Shown here one piece after another: positions 1 to 9,121 of a stretch of 64,000 nt of DNA. This DNA comes from Algoriphagus sp. Y33 (GTDB lineage: Bacteria; Bacteroidota; Bacteroidia; Cytophagales; Cyclobacteriaceae). The stretch's first letter is position 1, and each line of letters starts with the position of its first letter. The notes below the pieces were generated by a model. That model had not been told where the DNA came from, made no database searches, and saw only the letters and a list, made by a program, of their open reading frames with translations. Both the position numbers and the translations under genes were made by a program. The stretch lies in assembly GCF_014838715.1 (NCBI RefSeq), contig NZ_CP061947.1, positions 2,046,001 through 2,110,000 of the forward strand, in the 5' to 3' direction.

Positions 1-968
1 AAACCGGTGTAAAGGATCGTGCGTCGTATGTGCTAAAACAAGACAAAATTAGATTGGTACTTACTTCTCCCTTACATCCTGATGGAGAAATTGCCGCACA
101 TATCCAAAAACACGGCGATGGAGTGAAGGTACTGGCTCTCTGGGTGGACGATGCGGTCCAATCATGGAAGGAAACAACCCGCAGAGGTGCTGTATCGGCT
201 TCGGAACCGGAAACGCTTAGTGATGAACACGGTCATGTTGTGATGTCTTCTATCAAAACATATGGTGAAACCATCCATACGTTTGTAGAGCGTAAGGGCT
301 ATTCCGGTATTTTTCTTCCGGGATATCAGCCGAGATCCAGTACCTATAAACCTGAGCCTATCGGCCTGAAGTATATAGATCACTGTGTAGGCAATGTGGC
401 TTTGGGGGAGATGAACCGTTGGGTAGAATTTTATGAAAATGTCATGGGATTCAAATTACTCATCACTTTTGATGATGAGGATATCTCCACAGAATATTCA
501 GCATTGATGTCCAAAGTGGTATCCAATGGCAATGGATACATCAAATTCCCGATCAATGAACCCGCTGAAGGAAAAAAGAAATCGCAAATCGAAGAATACC
601 TTGATTTCTATCGCGGTCCAGGGGTACAGCACATGGCTATCGCAACCGACGATATCATTTATACGGTGGCTGAATTGAGAAAAAGAGGAGTTGAATTTTT
701 AGTTGTACCTCCATCCTATTACGATGATTTGCTTGATCGTGTGGGAAAAATAGATGAGGATCTTCAGCCATTGAAAGACCTTAATATTCTTGTGGATCGT
801 GATGACGAAGGATATTTACTTCAGATTTTCACCAAACCTGTGCAAGATAGACCTACCCTATTCTTTGAAATCATCCAGAGAAAAGGAGCCAAATCATTTG
901 GAAAAGGGAATTTCAAAGCATTGTTCGAAGCCATAGAAAGAGAGCAGGGACTTCGCGGAAACCTTTGA
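1..968 (+). CDS. hppD: 4-hydroxyphenylpyruvate dioxygenase, 5' end outside window
   Basis: This enzyme converts 4-hydroxyphenylpyruvate to homogentisate in tyrosine catabolism, using non-haem Fe(II). The reading frame is open from base 3, and the GTG at 30 is internal, because the preceding codons read into the family sequence TGVKDRASYVLKQ. The remaining 321 residues hold two vicinal-oxygen-chelate modules. The expected iron ligands are a His in DHCVGN, a His in GVQHMAI and a Glu in FFEIIQRKG. About 30-50 N-terminal residues lie upstream of the window. A perfect 9-bp hairpin follows the stop codon, so this is probably the last gene of its transcript. Confidence 0.95.
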   Translation, partial: TGVKDRASYVLKQDKIRLVLTSPLHPDGEIAAHIQKHGDGVKVLALWVDDAVQSWKETTRRGAVSASEPETLSDEHGHVVMSSIKTYGETIHTFVERKGYSGIFLPGYQPRSSTYKPEPIGLKYIDHCVGNVALGEMNRWVEFYENVMGFKLLITFDDEDISTEYSALMSKVVSNGNGYIKFPINEPAEGKKKSQIEEYLDFYRGPGVQHMAIATDDIIYTVAELRKRGVEFLVVPPSYYDDLLDRVGKIDEDLQPLKDLNILVDRDDEGYLLQIFTKPVQDRPTLFFEIIQRKGAKSFGKGNFKALFEAIEREQGLRGNL

Positions 969-974
969 TTGCAA

Positions 975-1003
975 AAAGCCGACTTCAAAAAAAGGTCGGC
1001 TTT
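975..1003 (+). terminator. Hairpin terminator after hppD
   Basis: A perfect 9-bp stem (AAAGCCGAC / GTCGGCTTT) with an 11-nt loop starts 7 bp after the stop codon. A seven-T run begins about 9 bp further on, so it is not a textbook U-tract directly on the stem. Confidence 0.6.
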
Positions 1004-1165
1004 GAATTGGGATTTTTTTCAATTCAAAGCCTTTCTAAAAGATGCTGCCTGAATAATCCCTAAAAGACACCGGAAAATCTTCACTTGGACAAAGTCTCTG
1101 CAGCCAAATCAGCTTGTGCATGAGTCTTGTTATGTTGAGATAAATTACCCAAACATGACGAGCAT

Positions 1166-2188
1166 ATGGTCACAGCAGCAGAACTCCCAAAAGGTCTGGT
1201 TTATACCCGGGACTCCCAGCCCGGAATACTTAGAAAGAAAAAGGGACGTGGATTTATTTTCCTGGACAAAGACAACCAAAGGCTCATTGATGAATCGGAA
1301 TTAAAGCGGATTAAAGACTTGGTGATACCTCCGGCATGGAAGGATGTATGGATCAGCCCAAAAAAGAACGGCTATCTTCAGGCTACAGGAATAGATGAAA
1401 TGGGCAGGAAGCAATACCTCTACCATCCAAAATGGTCTGAATATTCGTCCAAAATCAAATATGATGACCTGCTCAAATTTGGGTTTTATTTACCCAAACT
1501 GCGAGAACGATATAAGAAGGATTTACAGGATAAAACTTGGAGTAAGAATAAAGTTTTGGCACTGGCAACGGCACTTTTGGATGAATTGTATCTTCGGGTA
1601 GGTAATAAATACTACACTGAAAGCAACAAGACACACGGCCTTACTACACTCAGAAGAAAACACCTCAAAGAGGACGGCAAAAAACTGCTGATCAATTACA
1701 CTGCAAAAAGCGGAAAAGAACGTTCTGTATCCCTCACCAACAAAAGGCTGATCCGATTGCTTAAAGATTGCTCTCAGCTTCCCGGTTACGAACTGTTCAG
1801 GTACCAGGAAGGGGAAGCATGGCATACAATAGACTCTTCTGCATTAAACGATTACATCAGTCCGGAGATTCCGGAAGGGAAGTATTATACGGCCAAATAT
1901 TTTAGGACCTGGGGAGCAAATTGTGTCTGCATCAAACATGCAGATGAGGTAGAACTCCTTTGTAAGGGGACAAAAAAAAAGCCTGAGACTACTTTAATCA
2001 AATTGGTGGCCGAACAGATGGGACATACCGTGGCCGTCTGCAAAAGCTCCTATTTGCATCCGGAAATTTTATCCCGATGTCTGAATCCCGAAAAACTTAA
2101 GGATTGTTTGCCAAAAGGATTTTCCAATAAAGGATACAAACCGGAGGAAATCCAGTTGATTAAAATTCTTTGTGCCAAACTGAACTGA
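1166..2188 (+). CDS. DNA topoisomerase IB (poxvirus-like type)
   Basis: A 340-residue type IB topoisomerase that nicks one strand through a 3'-phosphotyrosine and relaxes supercoils. The N-terminal domain (about 1-100) contains IPPAWKDVWI and GIDEMGRKQYLYHP, both typical of bacterial homologues of the vaccinia enzyme. The catalytic domain shows Arg144 (LYLRVGN), Lys181, Arg247 (YFRTWG), His287 (MGHT) and the Tyr296 nucleophile (SSYLHP). Length is normal. The ATG at 1166 was chosen because family similarity starts within a few residues of it. It stands alone, with hppD upstream and a membrane-protein gene downstream after a 345-bp gap. Confidence 0.93.
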   Translation: MVTAAELPKGLVYTRDSQPGILRKKKGRGFIFLDKDNQRLIDESELKRIKDLVIPPAWKDVWISPKKNGYLQATGIDEMGRKQYLYHPKWSEYSSKIKYDDLLKFGFYLPKLRERYKKDLQDKTWSKNKVLALATALLDELYLRVGNKYYTESNKTHGLTTLRRKHLKEDGKKLLINYTAKSGKERSVSLTNKRLIRLLKDCSQLPGYELFRYQEGEAWHTIDSSALNDYISPEIPEGKYYTAKYFRTWGANCVCIKHADEVELLCKGTKKKPETTLIKLVAEQMGHTVAVCKSSYLHPEILSRCLNPEKLKDCLPKGFSNKGYKPEEIQLIKILCAKLN

Positions 2189-2194
2189 ACTTTC

Positions 2195-2220
2195 CCAAGC
2201 CTATCTTGGCATGTTTTTTT
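2195..2220 (+). terminator. Weak candidate terminator after topoisomerase IB
   Basis: A 5-bp stem (CCAAG / CTTGG) with a 5-nt loop is followed after 4 bases by seven T. The stem is short, so this is tentative. The rest of the 2189-2533 gap shows no further gene or repeat that I can support. Confidence 0.35.
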
Positions 2221-2533
2221 ACACTTAAAAAGAAGAGGTTAAAAAACATGGGCTGAAATGAAATCATGCTATTCAAAAGTTATTTTTTCATATCCTAAAC
2301 CGGCAGGGTGATGGACAGAAAATGTGACAGAGAACTCCGGTATCTTATTAGTAATAGCAATAGCACACATATTGGTTACTCCCACAGGATTTAAGCGATG
2401 ATCCGAATTAAACTATCAATTGCTCAAAATATTACTATGATATTCTTCCTAATTTGCACTTTGGGATTTTGAGACCAAAGAAACACTCAGCTTTACTAGG
2501 ATTTGACTTTTCAAATACAACCCTAAGTGAATA

Positions 2534-3544
2534 ATGGAAAACGAACAAAATATGGCAAATCTTACCCCTTCACGGTTCAAAATCACACACATTCCCAGCT
2601 TGATAGTGGAGAGTTTCAAGCAATGGAATGAAGCTGATCCATGGAGACTTAGTGCAGTGGTAGCATACTACGCAGTACTTTCTCTCCCAGCACTCATGGT
2701 GATAGTGATTAATACAGTAGGTGCCCTCTGGGGAGTAGATATCGTGACAGGAAAACTAAATAATGAGCTGGCTTCTGCAATGGGACCGGAGACGGCGGTT
2801 TTTCTGACCAATATGGTAGAGCAAACTCAGAATAGCGACAAGTCCTTAGTAGCATCTATCATAGGAATTGGCGTATTGATATTCGGAGCCTCAGGTGTTT
2901 TCTTTCACTTAAAAATCTCCATAAATGCAATTTGGGGTATTAAGCAAACTGATGATGTCAAATGGTACTATACGATTTGGGACCGCGCGGTCAGTTTTGG
3001 ATTTGTGCTGGTATTAGGTTTTCTGCTGCTGATCAGTTTCGTACTGACCGCCCTGCTCTCATTTTTCAGTGATTTTATCAAAAGTATATTACCTGAATTT
3101 GTAGTGGTTTTTGCGTTTGTCGTGGATTTTGCAATTTCCTATGGTGTAATCGCTGTCCTTTTCGCCTTAATATTCAAATACCTGCCGGATGCCAAAATCA
3201 GATGGAAATCCGTGTGGGTAGGTGCATTTCTCACCTCTTTTCTTTTCTCAATTTCCAAATTCCTCCTCGGCATATATTTTGGCGCGGCAGAGCCTGGATC
3301 AACTTACGGAGCAGCGGGGTCTGTCATCCTAATCTTACTTTGGGTTTCTTACTCCTGTTTGATTTTCTTCTACGGTGCAGAGTTCACCAAAGTATTCTCC
3401 ATTAGATATGGCTATGGTATTATTCCCAGAAAACATTATTCCCGAGTAAAAAAAAAGGAAATAGTACTTGAGGGAGATTTTATCCCCCCGCCAAAAGACC
3501 CCGTGTTGGATGGAGAAGAAGATGAATTGAAAAAAGAGAACTAG
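2534..3544 (+). CDS. YihY/BrkB (UPF0761) family inner-membrane protein
   Basis: A 336-residue integral membrane protein of the YihY/virulence-factor BrkB family, once misnamed ribonuclease BN. The family hallmarks are visible: WRLSAVVAYYAVLSLPAL near residue 37, IFGASGVFFHLKISINAIWGI near 115, and a C-terminal segment ending in LLWVSYSCLIFFYGAEFTKVF. About six hydrophobic helices can be counted. The last 45 residues form a charged cytoplasmic tail ending in a run of Asp, Glu and Lys. The function of the family is not established. It has no operon partner here. Confidence 0.88.
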   Translation: MENEQNMANLTPSRFKITHIPSLIVESFKQWNEADPWRLSAVVAYYAVLSLPALMVIVINTVGALWGVDIVTGKLNNELASAMGPETAVFLTNMVEQTQNSDKSLVASIIGIGVLIFGASGVFFHLKISINAIWGIKQTDDVKWYYTIWDRAVSFGFVLVLGFLLLISFVLTALLSFFSDFIKSILPEFVVVFAFVVDFAISYGVIAVLFALIFKYLPDAKIRWKSVWVGAFLTSFLFSISKFLLGIYFGAAEPGSTYGAAGSVILILLWVSYSCLIFFYGAEFTKVFSIRYGYGIIPRKHYSRVKKKEIVLEGDFIPPPKDPVLDGEEDELKKEN

Positions 3545-3668
3545 TTGCTAGAAGTCCGTAAATCCAACTGGAAAGAAATTTAAACGAGTCATTTTCAACA
3601 TCGAATGAATTAACAGATGGCATATTTTATGTTTTTATATATCTTAGAAGCTAAATAATTTTTAAAAC

Positions 3669-5399
3669 ATGACTACCATAGATTCCAACATCTCAGCCAA
3701 AGCAGACTTTTGGCTTAATGGCAATATCGATGAAGACTCGAAAGCCCAAATCCGAACCCTTATTGATCAAAATCCTTCTGAGCTAACAGATTCATTTTAT
3801 CAGGATCTGGAATTTGGTACAGGAGGACTTAGAGGTCTGATGGGTGTAGGAACAAACAGAATGAATGTTTACACTGTGGGCATGGCTACCCAGGGGTTGG
3901 CAAATTACCTGTTGAAATGCTTTCCAGGTGAAACAATCCGTGTAGCAATTACCCACGATTGTAGAATTAATAATACGCTTTTTGCTACAACGACAGCAAA
4001 TGTCCTCACTGCAAATGGAATTCATGTCCTGTACTTTAAAGAAATGCGTCCTACTCCGATGCTTTCTTTTGCCGTACGTCATTACGCTTGTAAAAGTGGT
4101 GTGATGATCACAGCTTCGCACAATCCTAAAGAATACAATGGTTACAAAGCCTATTGGGAAGATGGTGCACAAGTAGTCGCTCCACACGACAAAAATATTA
4201 TAGAAGAAGTAAAAAAAATCACCTCTTTTGATGATGTCAACTGGGATAAAAACGATGATCTTTTCCAATATATAGAAGAAGACTTCGATGAGATTTATTT
4301 AGCCCTTGTCAAAGGCTTAAGCCTAGCTCCGGAGGCTATCGCCACGCAGAAGGATATGCCGATTGTCTTTTCTCCAATTCATGGAGCTTCAGGAAAAATG
4401 GTTCCCGCAGCACTTAAGGCTTTTGGATTTGAAAACATCAACATCGTAAAAGAGCAAGCTGAACCCGATGGGAATTTCCCGACGGTTATTTACCCAAATC
4501 CTGAAGAAGCCGAAGCTTTAACGCTTTCATTGAAGCTGGGCAAAGAAGTTGGAGCAGAATTAGTGTTGGCCTGTGATCCGGATGGTGATCGATACGCCGC
4601 AGCTGTACCAAATGCTTCCGGAGAATTTGAACTGTTGAACGGTAACCAAACCGGTGCTTTTCTAACTTATTACTTGCTTAGCCAATGGAAAAAAGCAGGT
4701 AAACTGGACGGCAATCAGTATATGGTGAACACCATTGTCACCACAGAACTAATCGATAAAATCTGCGAAGGTTTTGGAGTGAAATGCTTCTCTGTTTTAA
4801 CAGGATTCAAAAACATCGCTGCGATTATTAAAGATCTTGAAGGAAAACAGACCTTTATCGGAGGCGGGGAAGAATCTTACGGATACTTGATTGGTGATTT
4901 TGTACGTGACAAAGACGGCGTGAGTGCCTGCGCAATGGTAGCAGAAGCAATCTCTTATTACAAAACTCAAGGCAAGACAGTTTTTGATGTACTTGCCGAG
5001 ATATACAATCAGTTTGGATTCTATAAAGAGTCACTTATTTCTGTTACCAAAAAAGGCAAAGACGGGGCTGAGCAAATCCAAGCCTTAATGACTGATTTCC
5101 GTCATCATCCGCCTGCAGAAATGAATGGTGCGGAAGTAGTGAAAATAGTGGATGTAAAAGAAAGCACCGTCAAAGATGTGAAATCCGGAAAGTCAGAAAA
5201 ACTCGATATGGATAAATCCAATGTGATGCAGTTTTATCTAACGGACGGAAGTAAAATTTCAGCCAGGCCATCCGGAACGGAGCCAAAAATCAAGTATTAC
5301 TTCTCGGTAAATACTCCGTTGTCCAATACGGCAGACTACAGAAAAGTAGAGACTACACTTGCAGAAAGACTAGAAGGATTGAAGCGGTATTTTAGCTAA
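3669..5399 (+). CDS. Phospho-sugar mutase (phosphoglucomutase/phosphomannomutase, PgcA-like)
   Basis: A 576-residue alpha-D-phosphohexomutase that moves phosphate between C1 and C6 of hexoses through a phosphoserine. The active-site Ser150 sits in TASHNPKEYNGYK, the Mg-binding loop is DPDGDR (303-308), the sugar-specificity loop is GGGEESYGY (about 398-405), and the phosphate loop is RPSGTEPKIKYY near the C terminus. All four domains are present and the length fits the long PgcA/PGM2-like branch. Substrate preference (glucose or mannose phosphate) cannot be read from sequence. Transcription ends at a strong hairpin about 27 bp downstream. Confidence 0.94.
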   Translation: MTTIDSNISAKADFWLNGNIDEDSKAQIRTLIDQNPSELTDSFYQDLEFGTGGLRGLMGVGTNRMNVYTVGMATQGLANYLLKCFPGETIRVAITHDCRINNTLFATTTANVLTANGIHVLYFKEMRPTPMLSFAVRHYACKSGVMITASHNPKEYNGYKAYWEDGAQVVAPHDKNIIEEVKKITSFDDVNWDKNDDLFQYIEEDFDEIYLALVKGLSLAPEAIATQKDMPIVFSPIHGASGKMVPAALKAFGFENINIVKEQAEPDGNFPTVIYPNPEEAEALTLSLKLGKEVGAELVLACDPDGDRYAAAVPNASGEFELLNGNQTGAFLTYYLLSQWKKAGKLDGNQYMVNTIVTTELIDKICEGFGVKCFSVLTGFKNIAAIIKDLEGKQTFIGGGEESYGYLIGDFVRDKDGVSACAMVAEAISYYKTQGKTVFDVLAEIYNQFGFYKESLISVTKKGKDGAEQIQALMTDFRHHPPAEMNGAEVVKIVDVKESTVKDVKSGKSEKLDMDKSNVMQFYLTDGSKISARPSGTEPKIKYYFSVNTPLSNTADYRKVETTLAERLEGLKRYFS

Positions 5400-5425
5400 G
5401 CGCTATAAACAAACATATAGAGAAG

Positions 5426-5458
5426 GGGCTAATCCGAAATTGGATCAGCCCTTTTTTT
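5426..5458 (+). terminator. Rho-independent terminator of the phosphohexomutase gene
   Basis: A stem of ten pairs with one mismatch (GGGCTAATCC / GGATCAGCCC) is followed directly by seven T. The sequence between this and the egtD stop codon at 5697 has no clear gene. A minus-strand reading frame there overlaps egtD and looks like a shadow. Confidence 0.85.
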
Positions 5459-5696
5459 ATCTTCGGTCGGATCCTCCTATATAGTTTTTGCCCTATAGTC
5501 ATACAGGGTTACTCCCTGGTAGGTATTTTCCTGTCAAGGCGGCATCTTCCCTCCTCACTAGATTTGGTAGGTAGTCAAATCTTCAAAGCCTATCTTCAGC
5601 ATACAGGGCTTGCCCAGCCCTTTACAAAGACAGAACTGCGAGAAGCCTGCTGGAGGTGGCGTGTTGGCAATTGAGACAAATCCGCCCCTGTTTGGT

Positions 5697-6662
5697 TTAT
5701 ACCCTTTCCCACAACACATCAGCAAAATATTCCTCAGAATCCAAGAAATTTTCTTCCACATGAAATCCGCCTGAGGAAGCTAAAGAACCTATCTCTGTCA
5801 AACTGTATTTTTTGGATATTTCGGTGAAAATTGACTCAAAAGCTTCGAATTCAAAATTTTGGTTTAGTGCTCCTATCGTAACCTGTTGGGGTTTCAGAGA
5901 AACCAAATAGCTTCTGCATTCACCGCTTACAGGATTATACGTTGGCCAGTGCATAAATGAATCACGGTCAAAATCAGCATCAAGCTCTCTGTTGATTCTA
6001 TCAAGTAAATTCATATTGAATTCCCGGGTAATTCCCTGCTTATCATTATAAGCATTTAAAATGGTCTGCGGATGTTTCTTTAAATCAAAACCGAGTAAAA
6101 CCATGTCTCCGCGCTTTGTCCCCACACGTAAATGATCGATAACATTTTTGGCTTCTTTTACTCCAAAATTTCCAAGGTTGGCTCCCAGGAATAAGATTAA
6201 GTTCGGTTTTCCATCTTCCCACTCCTGCTTCTTCAGCGATTCTCTATAAGTATCCTGAATAGGGCTCACCGATAATTCTGGGAGTTCTGACGCCAAACTT
6301 TGCTGCAATTCTTCCAATACTGATCCTGAAAAATCCACAGGAAAATAGTTGAACTCTACTTTCTCTTTTACTAGATATCTAAGTAATATCTTAGTCTTAA
6401 ATCCGTCGCCCGCACCAAGTTCTACCAGATTAAACGGTTCGCCCAAAGCAAGAATTTTAGCTAAAATTTGCTCGTGCTGACTTTCCAGTATCTCATATTC
6501 CTTACGTGTGAGGTAATACTCAGGCAATGCCATAATTTGCTGAAAGAGTTTATCTCCTTTGGCATCATAGAAATATTTGGAAGGAAGTGTTTTGGGAGTA
6601 GAATTAAGTCCCAGCATTACATCTTGGGCAAAAGTCCCAAAATCCGTGTTTTTTGCATTCAT
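5697..6662 (-). CDS. egtD: L-histidine N-alpha-methyltransferase, ergothioneine biosynthesis
   Basis: A SAM-dependent enzyme that trimethylates histidine to hercynine, the first step of aerobic ergothioneine synthesis. The 321-residue length matches the EgtD family. Visible signatures are the N-terminal PKTLPSKYFYDAKGDKLF, the SAM loop LVELGAGDGFKTKILL (about 81-96), the LILFLGANLGNF segment and the C-terminal DVLWERV. It starts 3 bp after the egtB stop codon, so the two are almost certainly cotranscribed and translationally coupled. Confidence 0.95.
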   Translation of the reverse strand: MNAKNTDFGTFAQDVMLGLNSTPKTLPSKYFYDAKGDKLFQQIMALPEYYLTRKEYEILESQHEQILAKILALGEPFNLVELGAGDGFKTKILLRYLVKEKVEFNYFPVDFSGSVLEELQQSLASELPELSVSPIQDTYRESLKKQEWEDGKPNLILFLGANLGNFGVKEAKNVIDHLRVGTKRGDMVLLGFDLKKHPQTILNAYNDKQGITREFNMNLLDRINRELDADFDRDSFMHWPTYNPVSGECRSYLVSLKPQQVTIGALNQNFEFEAFESIFTEISKKYSLTEIGSLASSGGFHVEENFLDSEEYFADVLWERV

Positions 6663-6665
6663 AAA

Positions 6666-7817
6666 TTAAAGTGATTTGGCAAGTCTTATTCCCATAAACT
6701 GCCATCTAAACTGTGGATGAAAAAAGTTTCTATAAGTAGATCGTGAGTGATCTTTAGAGGTAGCAACTGAAGCTCCCCGAAGCACCATCTGGTTTACCAT
6801 AAATTTACCATTGTACTCTCCTATTGCGCCTGGAGCAACTTGAAAGCCTGGATAAGCCAGATAAGCAGAGTTGGTCCATTCCCATCTTTTACCCCAGTCA
6901 AATTGATCCTGGGCTACCTCCCACTCAAATTCGGTAGGCAATCTCTCTCCTTTCCAACTTGCAAAAGCCGAAGCTTCATAGAAATTCACATGAGCAACGG
7001 CAGCCGCAAGATCCACCGGCTTCATGCCATCCAAAGTATAGTAAAACCAAACCTCGTCTTTCTTTTCCCAATAAAGCGGAGCTTTGACCTTCAATTCCTT
7101 TGTCCACGCCCACCCTTCATCATGCCAAAAGGTCGGTTCTTCATAACCTCCAGCTTCCATAAACCCCAAATACTCCTGATTGGTAACCAATGAGGACGAT
7201 ATCGCAAAATCATTGATATAGACCTTGTGCGGATTTAGCTCATTGTCATAGCAAAACCCGTTATCATTATATCCAATTTCATAAATTCCTGCATCAACGG
7301 AAACCCATTTTGACCTTGGTTCAGGAGTGTATTCCTTAATGTCCATTACGCTAGGGCTCAAAGGATTAAACCATAGGCTATACTTTAAGTCCGTGATCAG
7401 CAATTCCTGATGCTGCTGCTCGTGATTCATCCCCAAGATTACCAATTCATTTATCTCTGCAATATCCTTTTGAATCAAGTTTTTCATGGCCCCGTCAACG
7501 TATGCGCGATAGGTTTTCACTTCACCGACAGAAGGCCTGGACATTAGACCACGCTGATTTCTAGCTGTCCTGACACCTAGAGAATTGTAATAGGAATTGA
7601 AAAGGAAGTTAAACTGGGGATGTTTCACCACATAATTGGGCTCATTTGGTACCAAGATAAACTGCTCAAAAAACCACGTTGTATGGGCTAAATGCCATTT
7701 TGGGGGACTAACTTCTTCTGAGGCTTGTAGACTGAAATCTTCAATAATCAAATTTGAACAAAGATGAAAAGTGTGATTTCTGACTTCCTGAAAAGCTTCC
7801 AATAAATTCATATACAT
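6666..7817 (-). CDS. egtB: Ergothioneine sulfoxide synthase (EgtB), non-haem iron
   Basis: An enzyme that joins hercynine to a thiol donor with O2. The N-terminal DinB-like domain supplies the iron ligands His45 (HLAH), His132 and His136 (NHEQQHQELL). The C-terminal FGE-sulfatase fold runs from about residue 170 to the end (MGIRLAKSL). At 383 residues it is shorter than many EgtB proteins (about 420-440). The thiol donor (cysteine or gamma-glutamylcysteine) cannot be decided by eye. No egtA, egtC or egtE homologue is adjacent. An in-frame ATG at 7811 is an alternative start. The gene lies 35 bp after the preceding hydrolase gene. Confidence 0.93.
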   Translation of the reverse strand: MYMNLLEAFQEVRNHTFHLCSNLIIEDFSLQASEEVSPPKWHLAHTTWFFEQFILVPNEPNYVVKHPQFNFLFNSYYNSLGVRTARNQRGLMSRPSVGEVKTYRAYVDGAMKNLIQKDIAEINELVILGMNHEQQHQELLITDLKYSLWFNPLSPSVMDIKEYTPEPRSKWVSVDAGIYEIGYNDNGFCYDNELNPHKVYINDFAISSSLVTNQEYLGFMEAGGYEEPTFWHDEGWAWTKELKVKAPLYWEKKDEVWFYYTLDGMKPVDLAAAVAHVNFYEASAFASWKGERLPTEFEWEVAQDQFDWGKRWEWTNSAYLAYPGFQVAPGAIGEYNGKFMVNQMVLRGASVATSKDHSRSTYRNFFHPQFRWQFMGIRLAKSL

Positions 7818-7852
7818 CTGATATTTAGCTACACTAAGTAAGGTGATGCTTT

Positions 7853-8797
7853 TTATTCCTTGCCAATATGTACCAAAGCATCACCGGTGTTAATCACCGG
7901 CATATTGTTCATTCCTATGATATGACCGTTGGTTGGCGATTTCACCGGAATTTTAATCTGACCATACGGATCCGAAATCCGTGCCAAGATCTGTCCTTTT
8001 TTGACTGATTCGCCTACTTTCACACTGGCATTGAAAATCCCGGAGGCTTTCGCCCTTACCCAATTACTTTCTTTCAAGAAAACTGTCGATTGAGGTGCAG
8101 GTGCTTCTGCAAGCATCCCTAAACTTGCCAGCATGCGCTTTGTTCCATTCACTCCTTCTTCAATCCCATAGTCATCCAGACGCATCGATTCTCCGCCTTC
8201 AAACACCAAAATATGTTTCCTCGCTTTATAAGCCTCTTTTCTAAAGGATTTCTCTATGTATTTTGAATTGAGTATGTAGTGTGTTCCAAATGCCTTTGCA
8301 AGATCTACCGCTATTTTATCTTTGTAGTCCACACGAACCTGTGGAAAATTCCCCAACATACGTCCTCCTGTATGAAAGTCGATACCGTAGTCAATCTGCG
8401 GGATGATTTCATTACTGAGAATAAAGGCGATGCTTGCTGCCAAAGAGCCTTTTTTACTCCCCGGAAAACTACGGTTAAGGTCCCTACCGTCAGGAAAAGT
8501 CCGACTATTGGATAGAAAGCCGTATATATTCACCAAAGGGATAAATATCAAGGTGCCCCTTAACAGTTCAAGCCCTTCATCTATTTCCTCCAAAAGCCTT
8601 TTGGCAGTTACAACACCATTAATTTCATCCCCATGCACGCCGCCACTGATTAAAACTACGGGCCCGTCTTCTTTGGATGATCGGATGAAAATAGGAAGAT
8701 CTATTAAGGTATGCGTAGGGAGTTTGGCAATTGCTATTTCTATATTCATGGACTGGCCGGACCTGATCCGCACACCATTTATAACCAATTCTTTCAT
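7853..8797 (-). CDS. Succinylglutamate desuccinylase/aspartoacylase-family zinc hydrolase
   Basis: An M14-like zinc amidohydrolase of 314 residues. Zinc ligands are His55 and Glu58 (GGVHGDEING) and His142 (GIDFHTGG). Substrate-carboxylate residues are in GRDLNRSFPG (Arg105, Asn108, Arg109), and Glu200 (VFEGGES) is the likely general base. The C-terminal 80 residues form a biotinyl-like barrel. The ATG at 8797 is preferred over one at 8839, because the 14 extra residues are untypical. It is the first gene of an apparent three-gene unit with egtB and egtD. Its substrate is unknown; cleavage of an N-acyl or gamma-glutamyl amide would fit the context but is inference. Confidence 0.85.
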   Translation of the reverse strand: MKELVINGVRIRSGQSMNIEIAIAKLPTHTLIDLPIFIRSSKEDGPVVLISGGVHGDEINGVVTAKRLLEEIDEGLELLRGTLIFIPLVNIYGFLSNSRTFPDGRDLNRSFPGSKKGSLAASIAFILSNEIIPQIDYGIDFHTGGRMLGNFPQVRVDYKDKIAVDLAKAFGTHYILNSKYIEKSFRKEAYKARKHILVFEGGESMRLDDYGIEEGVNGTKRMLASLGMLAEAPAPQSTVFLKESNWVRAKASGIFNASVKVGESVKKGQILARISDPYGQIKIPVKSPTNGHIIGMNNMPVINTGDALVHIGKE

Positions 8798-8841
8798 GTG
8801 TTTATAATTGTTTTCTATTGGCCACATGGAATCTCGCACGG

Positions 8842-9042
8842 TTTATAATCATCCCACTGTGTGTCGTCTTCGACATGCTCGATTTCATCTTATTACTTTT
8901 TGATTTACGCCGGTCATAACTTGTTCCGTGGCGAAGGTAACGGAATAGCCTGTCCCGAACTTGATTCCGGAGAATCCCGTGTAGCTTATAATCATCCCAA
9001 TGTGTGACGCTTGAGTCATGCCTCGTCTTAGGCAGGCTCGAT
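8842..9042. repeat. Imperfect direct repeat pair plus fragment of the dispersed repeat
   Basis: Two related segments, at 8842-8885 and 8986-9042, share TATAATCATCCCA, TGTGTG and GCTCGATT and differ by small indels. Between them, 8912-8933 reads GGTCATAACTTGTTCCGTGGCG, resembling part of the MITE-like copies at 10136 and 13127. A 62-codon minus-strand frame covers the region but has no family features, so I treat it as repeat sequence rather than a gene. Confidence 0.5.
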
Positions 9043-9121
9043 TACATATAATAGATTCGATTGGATAACTCATTTCTTATTTGAGTAAAATCTTGCTTAT
9101 TTCGCAGGGCACTCTAAGTTT

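Noticed and set aside
2189..2533. Possible riboswitch or RNA gene in the 345-bp gap
   Set aside because: I looked for conserved riboswitch cores and a tRNA-like fold and saw none; only a weak terminator-like hairpin.
5558..5761. 67-codon minus-strand frame after egtD
   Set aside because: It overlaps the egtD 3' end in another frame, has no family features and no promoter or start support.
8885..9073. 62-codon minus-strand frame
   Set aside because: It is made of the direct repeat and dispersed-repeat fragment; residues show no domain and the start is unsupported.
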